Shown: positions 57,999 through 64,000 of the stretch, piece after piece
Layout: each line of letters opens with the position of its first letter
Numbering within the stretch: the stretch's first letter is position 1
Assembly (NCBI GenBank): GCA_964605365.1
Contig: CAZSCF010000001.1
Span: 62,001 to 126,000, forward strand
DNA length: 64,000 nt
Direction of reading: 5' to 3'
From: CAZSCF01 sp964605365
Lineage (GTDB): Bacteria > Patescibacteriota > Minisyncoccia > Moranbacterales > UBA2206
Program-made: the position numbers and the translations under genes
Notes under the pieces: model-generated
Told to the model about the DNA's origin: nothing
Databases searched by the model: none
What the model saw: the letters and a program-made list of their open reading frames with translations, nothing else

Positions 57999-58832
57999 AT
58001 GGCAATAAAAGTTTATCGAAAAAATAATGCTGGCAGAAGGAATATGTCGATTGTGAAATCGGATATTTTAACCAAGGGAAAACCTGAAAAATCTTTATTG
58101 GCCCCTAAAAAAAGTAAGGCGGGGAGATCAAATGGAAAAATATCCGTACGACATCAAGGTGGAGGAAATAAACGAAGATTTAGAATTATTGATTTCAAGC
58201 AGGACATTCTGGGTATGCCAGGCAAGATTATGGCGATCGAAAAAGATCCCAATCGCAGTAGTTTTATTGCTTTGGTTTGCTATCCAAGCGGAGAAAAAAG
58301 ATATATTTTAGCTACAGAAGGTTTAAAGGCCGGTGATAAAATTATTTGCGAAGCTAATGCTCCGGTGAAAACAGGCAATCGAATGATGGTTAAAAATATT
58401 CCAATCGGAACGATCGTATCCAATGTTGAAATGTTCAGGGGCAAGGGCGGTCAATTTGCCAGAAGCGCTGGATCCGGGGTCATTTTGATGGCAGTTGACG
58501 AGAAGAATGCTCAATTAAAGTTGGCTTCGGGAGAAATTCGATTGGTAAATAATGAATGCTATGCTACAGTGGGTAAAGTCAGTAATTTTGAGCATAATGC
58601 GATTACAATTGGAAAGGCCGGAAGAAAAAGACATATGGGCGTTCGTCCTGGTGTTCGCGGTAGCGCGATGAATCCAGTTGATCATCCGCACGGGGGAGGA
58701 GAGGGTCGCCAAGGAGTTGGTCTTAAACATCCGAAAACTCCCTGGGGAAAACCGGCTCTTGGAAAGAAGACCCGCAAGAAGAAAAAATATAGTAATAAAT
58801 TTATAATCAAACGAAGACAGAAGAGGAAGTAA
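57999..58832 (+). CDS. rplB: Ribosomal protein uL2
   Basis: 277 residues: GRSNGKISVRHQGGGNKRRF, the peptidyl-transferase-centre loop GRKRHMGVRPGVRGSAMNPV then DHPHGGGEGRQGVG. Full length. Confidence 0.97.
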   Translation: MAIKVYRKNNAGRRNMSIVKSDILTKGKPEKSLLAPKKSKAGRSNGKISVRHQGGGNKRRFRIIDFKQDILGMPGKIMAIEKDPNRSSFIALVCYPSGEKRYILATEGLKAGDKIICEANAPVKTGNRMMVKNIPIGTIVSNVEMFRGKGGQFARSAGSGVILMAVDEKNAQLKLASGEIRLVNNECYATVGKVSNFEHNAITIGKAGRKRHMGVRPGVRGSAMNPVDHPHGGGEGRQGVGLKHPKTPWGKPALGKKTRKKKKYSNKFIIKRRQKRK

Positions 58833-59010
58833 TTTCTAAATCCTAATTGACCTAATTTCTAATCAATGCCTAATGCCCCAATGTCCAATGCCTAAAAATT
58901 TAGTCATTAGTCATTAAAAAATTGGGATTTGATTAGAAATTAGAAATTAGAAATTAGAAATTCAATAGACGGAAACGAGCTTAGAGCATTAAGTATAAAA
59001 ATTATTATAA
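58833..59010. repeat. AATTAGAA text-like spacer
   Basis: TTTCTAATCAA on the left and TTGATTAGAAA with three further TTAGAAA words on the right form a hairpin between rplB and rpsS. Confidence 0.6.
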
Positions 59011-59019
59011 TTGAAAAAT

Positions 59020-59358
59020 ATGGCTAGAAGCCTTAAGAGTGGTCCTTATGTGGACGAAAGATTATTAAAAAAAATTCAGAACAGAAAGCCCGAAGACAGA
59101 TCGGTTATTAAGACTTGGTCGCGCGCTTCCATGATTTCTCCTGAAATGATCGGATTTACTTTCGGTGTGCACAATGGAAAGGATTTCATTTCAGTTTTTG
59201 TGACAGAGGAAATGGTCGGTCATAGGCTTGGAGAATTTTCTTTAACTAGAAAATTCGTGAGACATGGAGGCAAGATTCAAAAAGAAATAGAAATGGCGGC
59301 CAAACAGAAAGAAATCGATTCATCTAAAGCGGCTAAGGCAGCTGCCACAAAGAAATAA
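59020..59358 (+). CDS. rpsS: Ribosomal protein uS19
   Basis: 112 residues from ATG 59020: [57 protein letters not shown] short Ala/Lys-rich tail follows the usual end. Confidence 0.96.
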   Translation: MARSLKSGPYVDERLLKKIQNRKPEDRSVIKTWSRASMISPEMIGFTFGVHNGKDFISVFVTEEMVGHRLGEFSLTRKFVRHGGKIQKEIEMAAKQKEIDSSKAAKAAATKK

Positions 59359-59383
59359 TATTTCAAGTTTCATTAAGAAAAAT

Positions 59384-59959
59384 ATGCAAGTATCCGCAAA
59401 ATTGAAAAATTTAAGAACCTCACCCAGAAAAGTAAGATTAGTTGCTAATTTTATCAAGGGCATGGATGTGTCAGAGGCGCTTTATCAACTGGATGCACAA
59501 GTAAAAAAAAGCAATCCTGTCATGAAAAAACTTTTGGAAAGTGCTATTAACAATGCCGAAAACAATTTTGGTCTAGATAGAGATAATTTGTATGTTTACA
59601 GCGCAAAAGTCGGAGCTGGTGCTACGCTCAAAAGATGGATGCCGAGAGCATTTGGCAGGGCGTCGACAATTCTCAAAAGAACATCATGGATAGAAATAAT
59701 TTTGGAAGAAAGAGTTGAAGGCAAAGGCCGAAAAACTAAGGAAGAAATGGAAAAAGAAAAGCAAAAAAGATTGGAAGCCAAAAAGAAACAGGAAAAAGAA
59801 GCTGAAAAAAAACAGGAAGATAAAGATATGATTTTGAAAAGTGAAGACGATGTTTTAACTAAAGGTACGGAAAAAAAGAAAGAACCAGGAAAGATTAAAC
59901 AAAGCAGTGAAACCAAGAGTAGTTTAACCAGTAGAATATTTAGAAGAAAATCAATGTGA
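59384..59959 (+). CDS. rplV: Ribosomal protein uL22 with long charged tail
   Basis: 191 residues. The normal L22 fold occupies the first ~110 (LRTSPRKVRLVANFIKGMDV, RWMPRAFGRASTILKRTSWI); the rest is a Lys/Glu-rich extension (KEEMEKEKQKRLEAKKKQEK) absent from model bacteria. Confidence 0.95.
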   Translation: MQVSAKLKNLRTSPRKVRLVANFIKGMDVSEALYQLDAQVKKSNPVMKKLLESAINNAENNFGLDRDNLYVYSAKVGAGATLKRWMPRAFGRASTILKRTSWIEIILEERVEGKGRKTKEEMEKEKQKRLEAKKKQEKEAEKKQEDKDMILKSEDDVLTKGTEKKKEPGKIKQSSETKSSLTSRIFRRKSM

Positions 59960-60027
59960 TGCGTAGCATCATCCCGAGTTCGCTAATTGGCGGATTGAGG
60001 AATTTAAGTTAAATATATATAAAATTC

Positions 60028-60672
60028 ATGGGACACAAAGTCAATCCAACTGGTCTCCGAACCGGAATAACAAGTACCTGGAGATCAAGATGGTTTAGTA
60101 AAAAAGAATTTCGCGAAAATCTAAGACAAGATATAGGTTTGCGCGAGGATATTATGAAGAAGTGGAAAACTTCTGCTATTGCCGATGTTGAGATCGAAAG
60201 ATCGGCTTCAAAGGTGAAGGTCATAATCAAAACAGCTAGACCCGGAGTTTTGATCGGAAGAGGCGGAAGCGGAGTTGAAGATATCAATAAATATATCAAA
60301 AAGAATTTTTTTGCCGGAAAAAAAGTTGAGTTGAACGTTGAAATTCAGGAGATTAAGAATTTTATGGAAAATTCACAATTAATTGCCCAAAGCATTGCAG
60401 AACAACTGGAAAAAAGAATGCCATTCAGAAGGGTAATTAAAACAATGCTTGATCAATCAGCCAAAGAAGGCGGAACCAAAGGAATAAAAATTCAAGTTTC
60501 AGGCAGGCTGGGAGGGGCGGAAATGTCCAAGCTGGAATGGGTTTCCAAAGGAACATTGCCTTTGCATACACTTCGAGCTAATATTGATTTTTCCAGAGCA
60601 ACCGCTTATACGACATATGGAACTATCGGAGTGAAAGTCTGGTTGTATAAAGGTGAAGTATTTGAAAAATAA
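60028..60672 (+). CDS. rpsC: Ribosomal protein uS3
   Basis: 214 residues: MGHKVNPTGLRTGITSTWRS, the KH domain IKTARPGVLIGRGGSGVEDI, and AEMSKLEWVSKGTLPLHTLR. Full length. Confidence 0.97.
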   Translation: MGHKVNPTGLRTGITSTWRSRWFSKKEFRENLRQDIGLREDIMKKWKTSAIADVEIERSASKVKVIIKTARPGVLIGRGGSGVEDINKYIKKNFFAGKKVELNVEIQEIKNFMENSQLIAQSIAEQLEKRMPFRRVIKTMLDQSAKEGGTKGIKIQVSGRLGGAEMSKLEWVSKGTLPLHTLRANIDFSRATAYTTYGTIGVKVWLYKGEVFEK

Positions 60673-60753
60673 TATCTCGTAACTCGCAATTTGAAATTTG
60701 CAATCGAATAAATAAAAAATTTCAAGTTATAAGTTTCAGGTTTCAAGAAAAAT

Positions 60754-61176
60754 ATGTTAATGCCAAGGAAAGTAAAATTTAGAAAACCGCATCGCGGCGG
60801 CAGATTAAAAGGAAAAGCCAATCGTGGCAATTTGATTAGTTTTGGAAGTTTCGGACTGAAGTCCATTGAAACTAATCTGGTTTCAGCCAGACAAATCGAA
60901 GCTGCCAGGCGTGCAATGACGAGATATACCCAGAGAGGCGGAAAGATTTGGATAAGAATATTCCCTGATAAGGCAATGACCAAAAAAGGAGATGAAACTC
61001 CAATGGGTAAAGGAAAGGGAACGCCGGATCATTTCGTGTCAGTAGTTAAATCCGGAAGAGTGTTATTTGAGATGGATGGAGTCAAAAGAGAAGTGGCCAA
61101 GGAAGCGATGAGATTGGCTGCGCACAAATTAAATGTTAAAACCAAATTTGTAGAAAAAGGAGAAGATGTAATTTAA
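60754..61176 (+). CDS. rplP: Ribosomal protein uL16
   Basis: 140 residues: [60 protein letters not shown]. An ATG at 60760 is an equally good start. Confidence 0.96.
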   Translation: MLMPRKVKFRKPHRGGRLKGKANRGNLISFGSFGLKSIETNLVSARQIEAARRAMTRYTQRGGKIWIRIFPDKAMTKKGDETPMGKGKGTPDHFVSVVKSGRVLFEMDGVKREVAKEAMRLAAHKLNVKTKFVEKGEDVI

Positions 61177-61180
61177 CCTT

Positions 61181-61369
61181 ATGACTAAGATAAAAGAACT
61201 TAGAGAAAAAAATAAAGAGGAATTAAAGAAGCTTTTGATTGAAAGAGAAGAAACTGTCAGAAGGCTCAGGTTTGAAATTGCTTCAAAACAAATTAAGAAT
61301 GTTAGGGATTTAAAAAATAACAGAAAAGATGTTGCTCGCATTTTAACCTTAATCAATGAATCAAAATAA
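61181..61369 (+). CDS. rpmC: Ribosomal protein uL29
   Basis: 62 residues: KIKELREKNKEELKKLLIER, RFEIASKQIKNVRDLKNNRK, DVARILTLINE. Adjacent to rpsQ without a gap. Confidence 0.94.
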   Translation: MTKIKELREKNKEELKKLLIEREETVRRLRFEIASKQIKNVRDLKNNRKDVARILTLINESK

Positions 61370-61612
61370 ATGGAGAAGAAAAGAACAATCATAAAGAAAA
61401 AGGGTGTTGTCGTAAGCGACAAAATGAGCAAGACCATCGTTGTAGCTGTGGATATTTTTAAAACTCATTCCAAGTATAAGAAAAAGTATAAATCGACCAA
61501 GAAATATAAGGTTCATGACGAAGAAGGTAAATATAAAATCGGAGATGCTGTTGAAATTGTTCCATGCCGACCTTACAGTAAAACAAAAAATACAAGGTTT
61601 TATAAGGTCTAA
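61370..61612 (+). CDS. rpsQ: Ribosomal protein uS17
   Basis: 80 residues: GVVVSDKMSKTIVVAVDIFK, SKYKKKYKSTKKYKVHDEEG, VEIVPCRPYSKTKNTRF. Start codon directly follows the rpmC stop. Confidence 0.95.
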   Translation: MEKKRTIIKKKGVVVSDKMSKTIVVAVDIFKTHSKYKKKYKSTKKYKVHDEEGKYKIGDAVEIVPCRPYSKTKNTRFYKV

Positions 61613-61706
61613 CGACTTAAATAATAAATAATAGAGAATTTAAATAGCGAATTTGTGCGAGATGCTAATGTTTATAGTCACTCGTGCCATTCGCAAGAAA
61701 AATCGC

Positions 61707-62072
61707 ATGATACAGGCAGAAACAAGATTAAAAGTTGCCGATAATACAGGCGCGAAAATAATAGAATGTTTCAAGGTGCTCGGAGGAACCAGAAGGCGCT
61801 ATGCTGGTATTGGAGATATTGTTGTGGCTTCGGTGAAGAATGCGGTGCCGAGAGGTATGGTAAAAAAAGGAGATATCGTTAAAGCTGTTATCGTAAGACA
61901 AAAAAAAGAATTACGCAGAAAAGACGGTTCATATATTCGTTTTGATGAGAATGCGGCAGTTATTTTGGAAGGAAAAGATCCCAAAGGAACCAGAGTTTTT
62001 GGTCCGATTGCGAGAGAAATAAGAGAAAGGGGTTATAGCAAAATAATTTCTTTAGCTCCGGAAGTGTTATAG
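61707..62072 (+). CDS. rplN: Ribosomal protein uL14
   Basis: 121 residues from ATG 61707 ([20 protein letters not shown]). [20 protein letters not shown] and [20 protein letters not shown] follow. Upstream in-frame codons back to 61653 would cross a GCGAAT/ATTCGC palindrome and are not family-like. Confidence 0.96.
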   Translation: MIQAETRLKVADNTGAKIIECFKVLGGTRRRYAGIGDIVVASVKNAVPRGMVKKGDIVKAVIVRQKKELRRKDGSYIRFDENAAVILEGKDPKGTRVFGPIAREIRERGYSKIISLAPEVL

Positions 62073-62111
62073 CTGGCAAACAGAAAGACTAAATAAAAAA
62101 CCTCTAAAATT

Positions 62112-62420
62112 ATGAAAATTAGAAAAAACGATCAGGTTAAAATTATATCCGGGAAAGATAGCGGTAAAACAGGCAAAGTTTTGCATGTTTTTCCGGTGGA
62201 AGAAAAAATCATAATAGAGGGTCTGAATTTACGAAAAAAGCATATGAAACCCAGAAGAGAGGGAGAAAAAGGACAAAGAATAGAGATTCCAGGAAAGATT
62301 AATATTTCCAATGCAATTCTGGTTTGTCCTAAATGCGGGAAGGATACTCGAGTAGGCTATAAACTGGTTGAAAAAAATAAATTTAGATTTTGTAAAAAAT
62401 GTCAAGCGGAAATAAATTAG
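62112..62420 (+). CDS. rplX: Ribosomal protein uL24
   Basis: 102 residues: MKIRKNDQVKIISGKDSGKT, KHMKPRREGEKGQRIEIPGK and a C-terminal zinc-ribbon-like pair ILVCPKCGKDTRVGYK ... FCKKC. Confidence 0.95.
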   Translation: MKIRKNDQVKIISGKDSGKTGKVLHVFPVEEKIIIEGLNLRKKHMKPRREGEKGQRIEIPGKINISNAILVCPKCGKDTRVGYKLVEKNKFRFCKKCQAEIN

Positions 62421-62490
62421 TTGGTAGTTTATGGTTGGTAGCTTGTAATATAATTTTCTAAGCTAAAAACCAAAAGCTGAGAATTAAAAT
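62421..62490. repeat. TTGGTAGTTTATGG text-like spacer
   Basis: Same wording as the rplW-rplB spacer; TTGGTAGCTT on the left and AAGCTAAAAACCAA on the right can pair. Confidence 0.55.
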
Positions 62491-62497
62491 AGAGAAT

Positions 62498-63040
62498 ATG
62501 AGCATTAAAGACAAATACAATAAAGAAGCGATTCCAAAACTAAAAAAACTTTTTGGTTTTTCGAATGATTTGCAGGTACCCAGAATCGACAGGGTAGTTG
62601 TTAATGTTGGAACGGGGAAGTTTTTGAAAGATGCCAATGCGATTAAAGAATTGGTTGATTCCATGCAATTAATAACCGGACAGAAGCCTGTTTTGACTAG
62701 AGCCAAGAAGTCTATTGCCGGGTTTAAAATCAGAGAAGGTTTGGAGGTAGGTATAAAGACAACCCTAAGAGGAAAAAGAAAATGGGATTTTATTGAAAAG
62801 TTTGTAGGTGCGGCCGTTCCTCGCATAAAGGATTTTCAAGGCATAAAGGAATCATCTGTTGACGAAAATGGAAATTTTAATTTAGGAATAAAAGAACATA
62901 TGATTTTTCCTGAAATTCTTCCGGAAAATGTAAGAACGATTTTTAGTTTACAGGTTAATATTGTTACGACTGCCAGGAATCATAAAGAAGGATTGGAATT
63001 GTTTAAGGCGTTAAAATTTCCAATGAAGGTGGGTGAATAA
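62498..63040 (+). CDS. rplE: Ribosomal protein uL5
   Basis: 180 residues: VPRIDRVVVNVGTGKFLKDA, QLITGQKPVLTRAKKSIAGF, KEHMIFPEILPENVRTIFSL. 5S rRNA-binding protein. Confidence 0.97.
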   Translation: MSIKDKYNKEAIPKLKKLFGFSNDLQVPRIDRVVVNVGTGKFLKDANAIKELVDSMQLITGQKPVLTRAKKSIAGFKIREGLEVGIKTTLRGKRKWDFIEKFVGAAVPRIKDFQGIKESSVDENGNFNLGIKEHMIFPEILPENVRTIFSLQVNIVTTARNHKEGLELFKALKFPMKVGE

Positions 63041-63117
63041 GATGCGAGTTTTATGACCTGCAATCCAAAATACGCAAATTAAGTTTTTAATAAAAAGTTT
63101 CAAGTTTTAAGAAATAT

Positions 63118-63303
63118 ATGGCAAAATTATCCGTGGTGGCAAGATCACTAAAAAAACCGAAATTTTCATCCAGAATTGTCAGGAGATGTTGGCGTTGTGG
63201 AAGAAAACATGGATATATGAGGAAATTTGATATTTGCAGGATTTGTTTCAGGGAATTAGCCAGCACAAATCAAATCCCCGGAGTTAAAAAATCAAGTTGG
63301 TAA
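63118..63303 (+). CDS. rpsZ: Ribosomal protein uS14, zinc-binding type Z
   Basis: 61 residues with four zinc cysteines: [20 protein letters not shown] followed by CFRELA. The short C+ form typical of many non-proteobacterial lineages. Confidence 0.95.
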   Translation: MAKLSVVARSLKKPKFSSRIVRRCWRCGRKHGYMRKFDICRICFRELASTNQIPGVKKSSW

Positions 63304-63365
63304 AAACAGAAATGTTTTAAGATAATTAGTGATAAAATTAGTGTAAATTAGAGATAAATAATATT

Positions 63366-63770
63366 ATGATTGACCCAATAGCAGAAATGTTAACCAGAAT
63401 AAGAAACGCCCAAAGGGCCGAGAAAAAGGATGTGACTTTCAGCGCATCCAATTTGAAGTTTTCTATTGGTAAAATTTTGGAAAAAGAAGGTTTTATTGAA
63501 AGCGTTCTTAAGGAAAGAGTCGGAAATTTTGAGAAAATAAAAATTGTTTTGAAATATCATTTTATCTCCAGGACCAAAAAGATTCCGGCCATTAAGGATA
63601 TAAAAAGAATAAGCAAAGAAGGGCAAAGAATATATGTCGGCAATAAGGATATAAGGGGAGTGAAAAATAGTTATGGCGTCGGCATTATTTCTACGTCTAA
63701 GGGTGTTATGACAAATGCTGAAGCTAAAAAAAGTGGTTTGGGGGGGGAATATATTTGTGAAGTTTGGTAA
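63366..63770 (+). CDS. rpsH: Ribosomal protein uS8
   Basis: 134 residues: DPIAEMLTRIRNAQRAEKKD, ILEKEGFIESVLKERVG, YVGNKDIRGVKNSYGVGIIS and TSKGVMTNAEAKKSGLGGEY. Confidence 0.97.
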   Translation: MIDPIAEMLTRIRNAQRAEKKDVTFSASNLKFSIGKILEKEGFIESVLKERVGNFEKIKIVLKYHFISRTKKIPAIKDIKRISKEGQRIYVGNKDIRGVKNSYGVGIISTSKGVMTNAEAKKSGLGGEYICEVW

Positions 63771-63775
63771 AATTC

Positions 63776-63870
63776 ATGTAACACATAACATAGAACATAG
63801 AACACGTAACACATAGAATCTACAATATAAAAAATACCGTTTCATGTTTCTGTTCTATATTTTATGATAA
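63776..63870. repeat. ACATAGAACATAG text-like spacer between rpsH and rplF
   Basis: CATGTAACACATAACATAGA and similar words on the left are mirrored by TTTCATGTTTCTGTTCTAT on the right (ATAGAACA/TGTTCTAT). Confidence 0.6.
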
Positions 63871-63877
63871 AAATATT

Positions 63878-64000
63878 ATGTCTAGAATAGGAAAAAAAAT
63901 AATATCCATACCGGAAGGTGTCGAAATAAAATATCATAATAAGCTCTTTAGCGTCAAAGGACCAAAGGGTTCTTTGGATCTGGCTGTTTATGATGAGATA
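63878..64000 (+). CDS. rplF: Ribosomal protein uL6, 5' part
   Basis: The first 41 codons are visible: [20 protein letters not shown], then [13 protein letters not shown], the usual N-terminus of L6. The gene runs off the window. Confidence 0.94.
   Translation, partial: MSRIGKKIISIPEGVEIKYHNKLFSVKGPKGSLDLAVYDEI

Noticed and set aside
1..64000. CRISPR arrays, tRNA or rRNA genes
   Set aside because: No spaced direct-repeat array with unique spacers, no cloverleaf with CCA-type end, and no rRNA-like stretch was recognised; the only tandem array is coding (35373-35562).
1..64000. TGA recoded as glycine (as in some CPR lineages)
   Set aside because: Several intact genes end at TGA at the expected length (DUF167 protein, transposase, YbeY neighbours use TAA), with no in-frame TGA inside conserved genes.

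Overview
The window looks like a chromosomal segment of a small-genome, AT-rich bacterium of the Candidate Phyla Radiation (Patescibacteria, probably the Parcubacteria side). This is an inference from gene content and style: short genes, a Lys-rich extended HisRS, a bS21 with a basic tail, ComEC split into two proteins, an anaerobic-only ribonucleotide reductase set (nrdR, nrdD, nrdG), orphan amino-acid genes (trpB, cysK, a HisI-like protein), and many short text-like palindromic spacers. TGA is used as a stop, so the recoded CPR lineages are unlikely. Two runs of exactly 100 N (10238-10337 and 11833-11932) are scaffold gaps; both interrupt genes.

Layout. 0-6 kb, minus strand: topA (cut by the window edge), dprA, pth, an LCP-family protein; divergent from dprA is a structured transcription unit for a 53-residue membrane protein. 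6-17 kb, plus strand: lepB, hisS, rpsU, a YqeY-like protein, a SAM-I riboswitch with metK, small unknown genes, ybeY, a diacylglycerol-kinase-like protein, ftsA, ftsZ. 17-20 kb: DUF3800 protein, a remnant of an EcoRI-type DNA methylase, a cassette bounded by 31-bp direct repeats, a pyrimidine-dimer glycosylase-like protein, lexA with a clear operator. 20-32 kb: nrdR-nrdD-nrdG, comEC parts, ndk, a Sua5/TsaC-type protein, rpmB (minus), an M50 protease, then rpsL-rpsG-fusA. 33-38.5 kb: ispG, cysK, a heptad-repeat protein, a TrpR-like regulator, a HisI-like protein, trpB. 38.5-54 kb is accessory: an AbiE toxin-antitoxin pair, an IS481-like insertion sequence, two paralogous unknown proteins, a cluster of three radical-SAM enzymes with a thymidylate-kinase-like protein and a Nudix hydrolase, an orphan 7TM histidine kinase, and two tandem antitoxin/nucleotidyltransferase modules. 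54-64 kb: tuf and the S10/spc ribosomal-protein cluster through the start of rplF.

The most interesting signals are regulatory. Upstream of cysK a promoter starts a nearly leaderless 28-codon ORF with three consecutive Cys codons, followed by mutually exclusive antiterminator and terminator stems: the architecture of a ribosome-stalling attenuator. Upstream of trpB the same arrangement recurs with a 15-codon ORF containing Trp. Upstream of the 53-residue membrane protein at 3.5 kb a third nearly leaderless ORF overlaps a 26-bp-arm inverted repeat and an 8-nt sequence complementary to the downstream ribosome binding site. Together with a perfect 24-bp palindrome over the promoter of the TrpR-like gene, a SAM-I riboswitch and a LexA operator, this is unusually dense classical regulation for such a reduced genome.

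The str cluster (ending at fusA) and the S10 cluster (starting at tuf), contiguous in many bacteria, are here separated by about 22 kb holding most of the accessory genes. Accessory genes at 43-48 kb have strong AGGAGG-type ribosome binding sites and less A/T-rich wording than their neighbours, which suggests acquisition. All functions are read from sequence motifs only; no searches or folding calculations were run.
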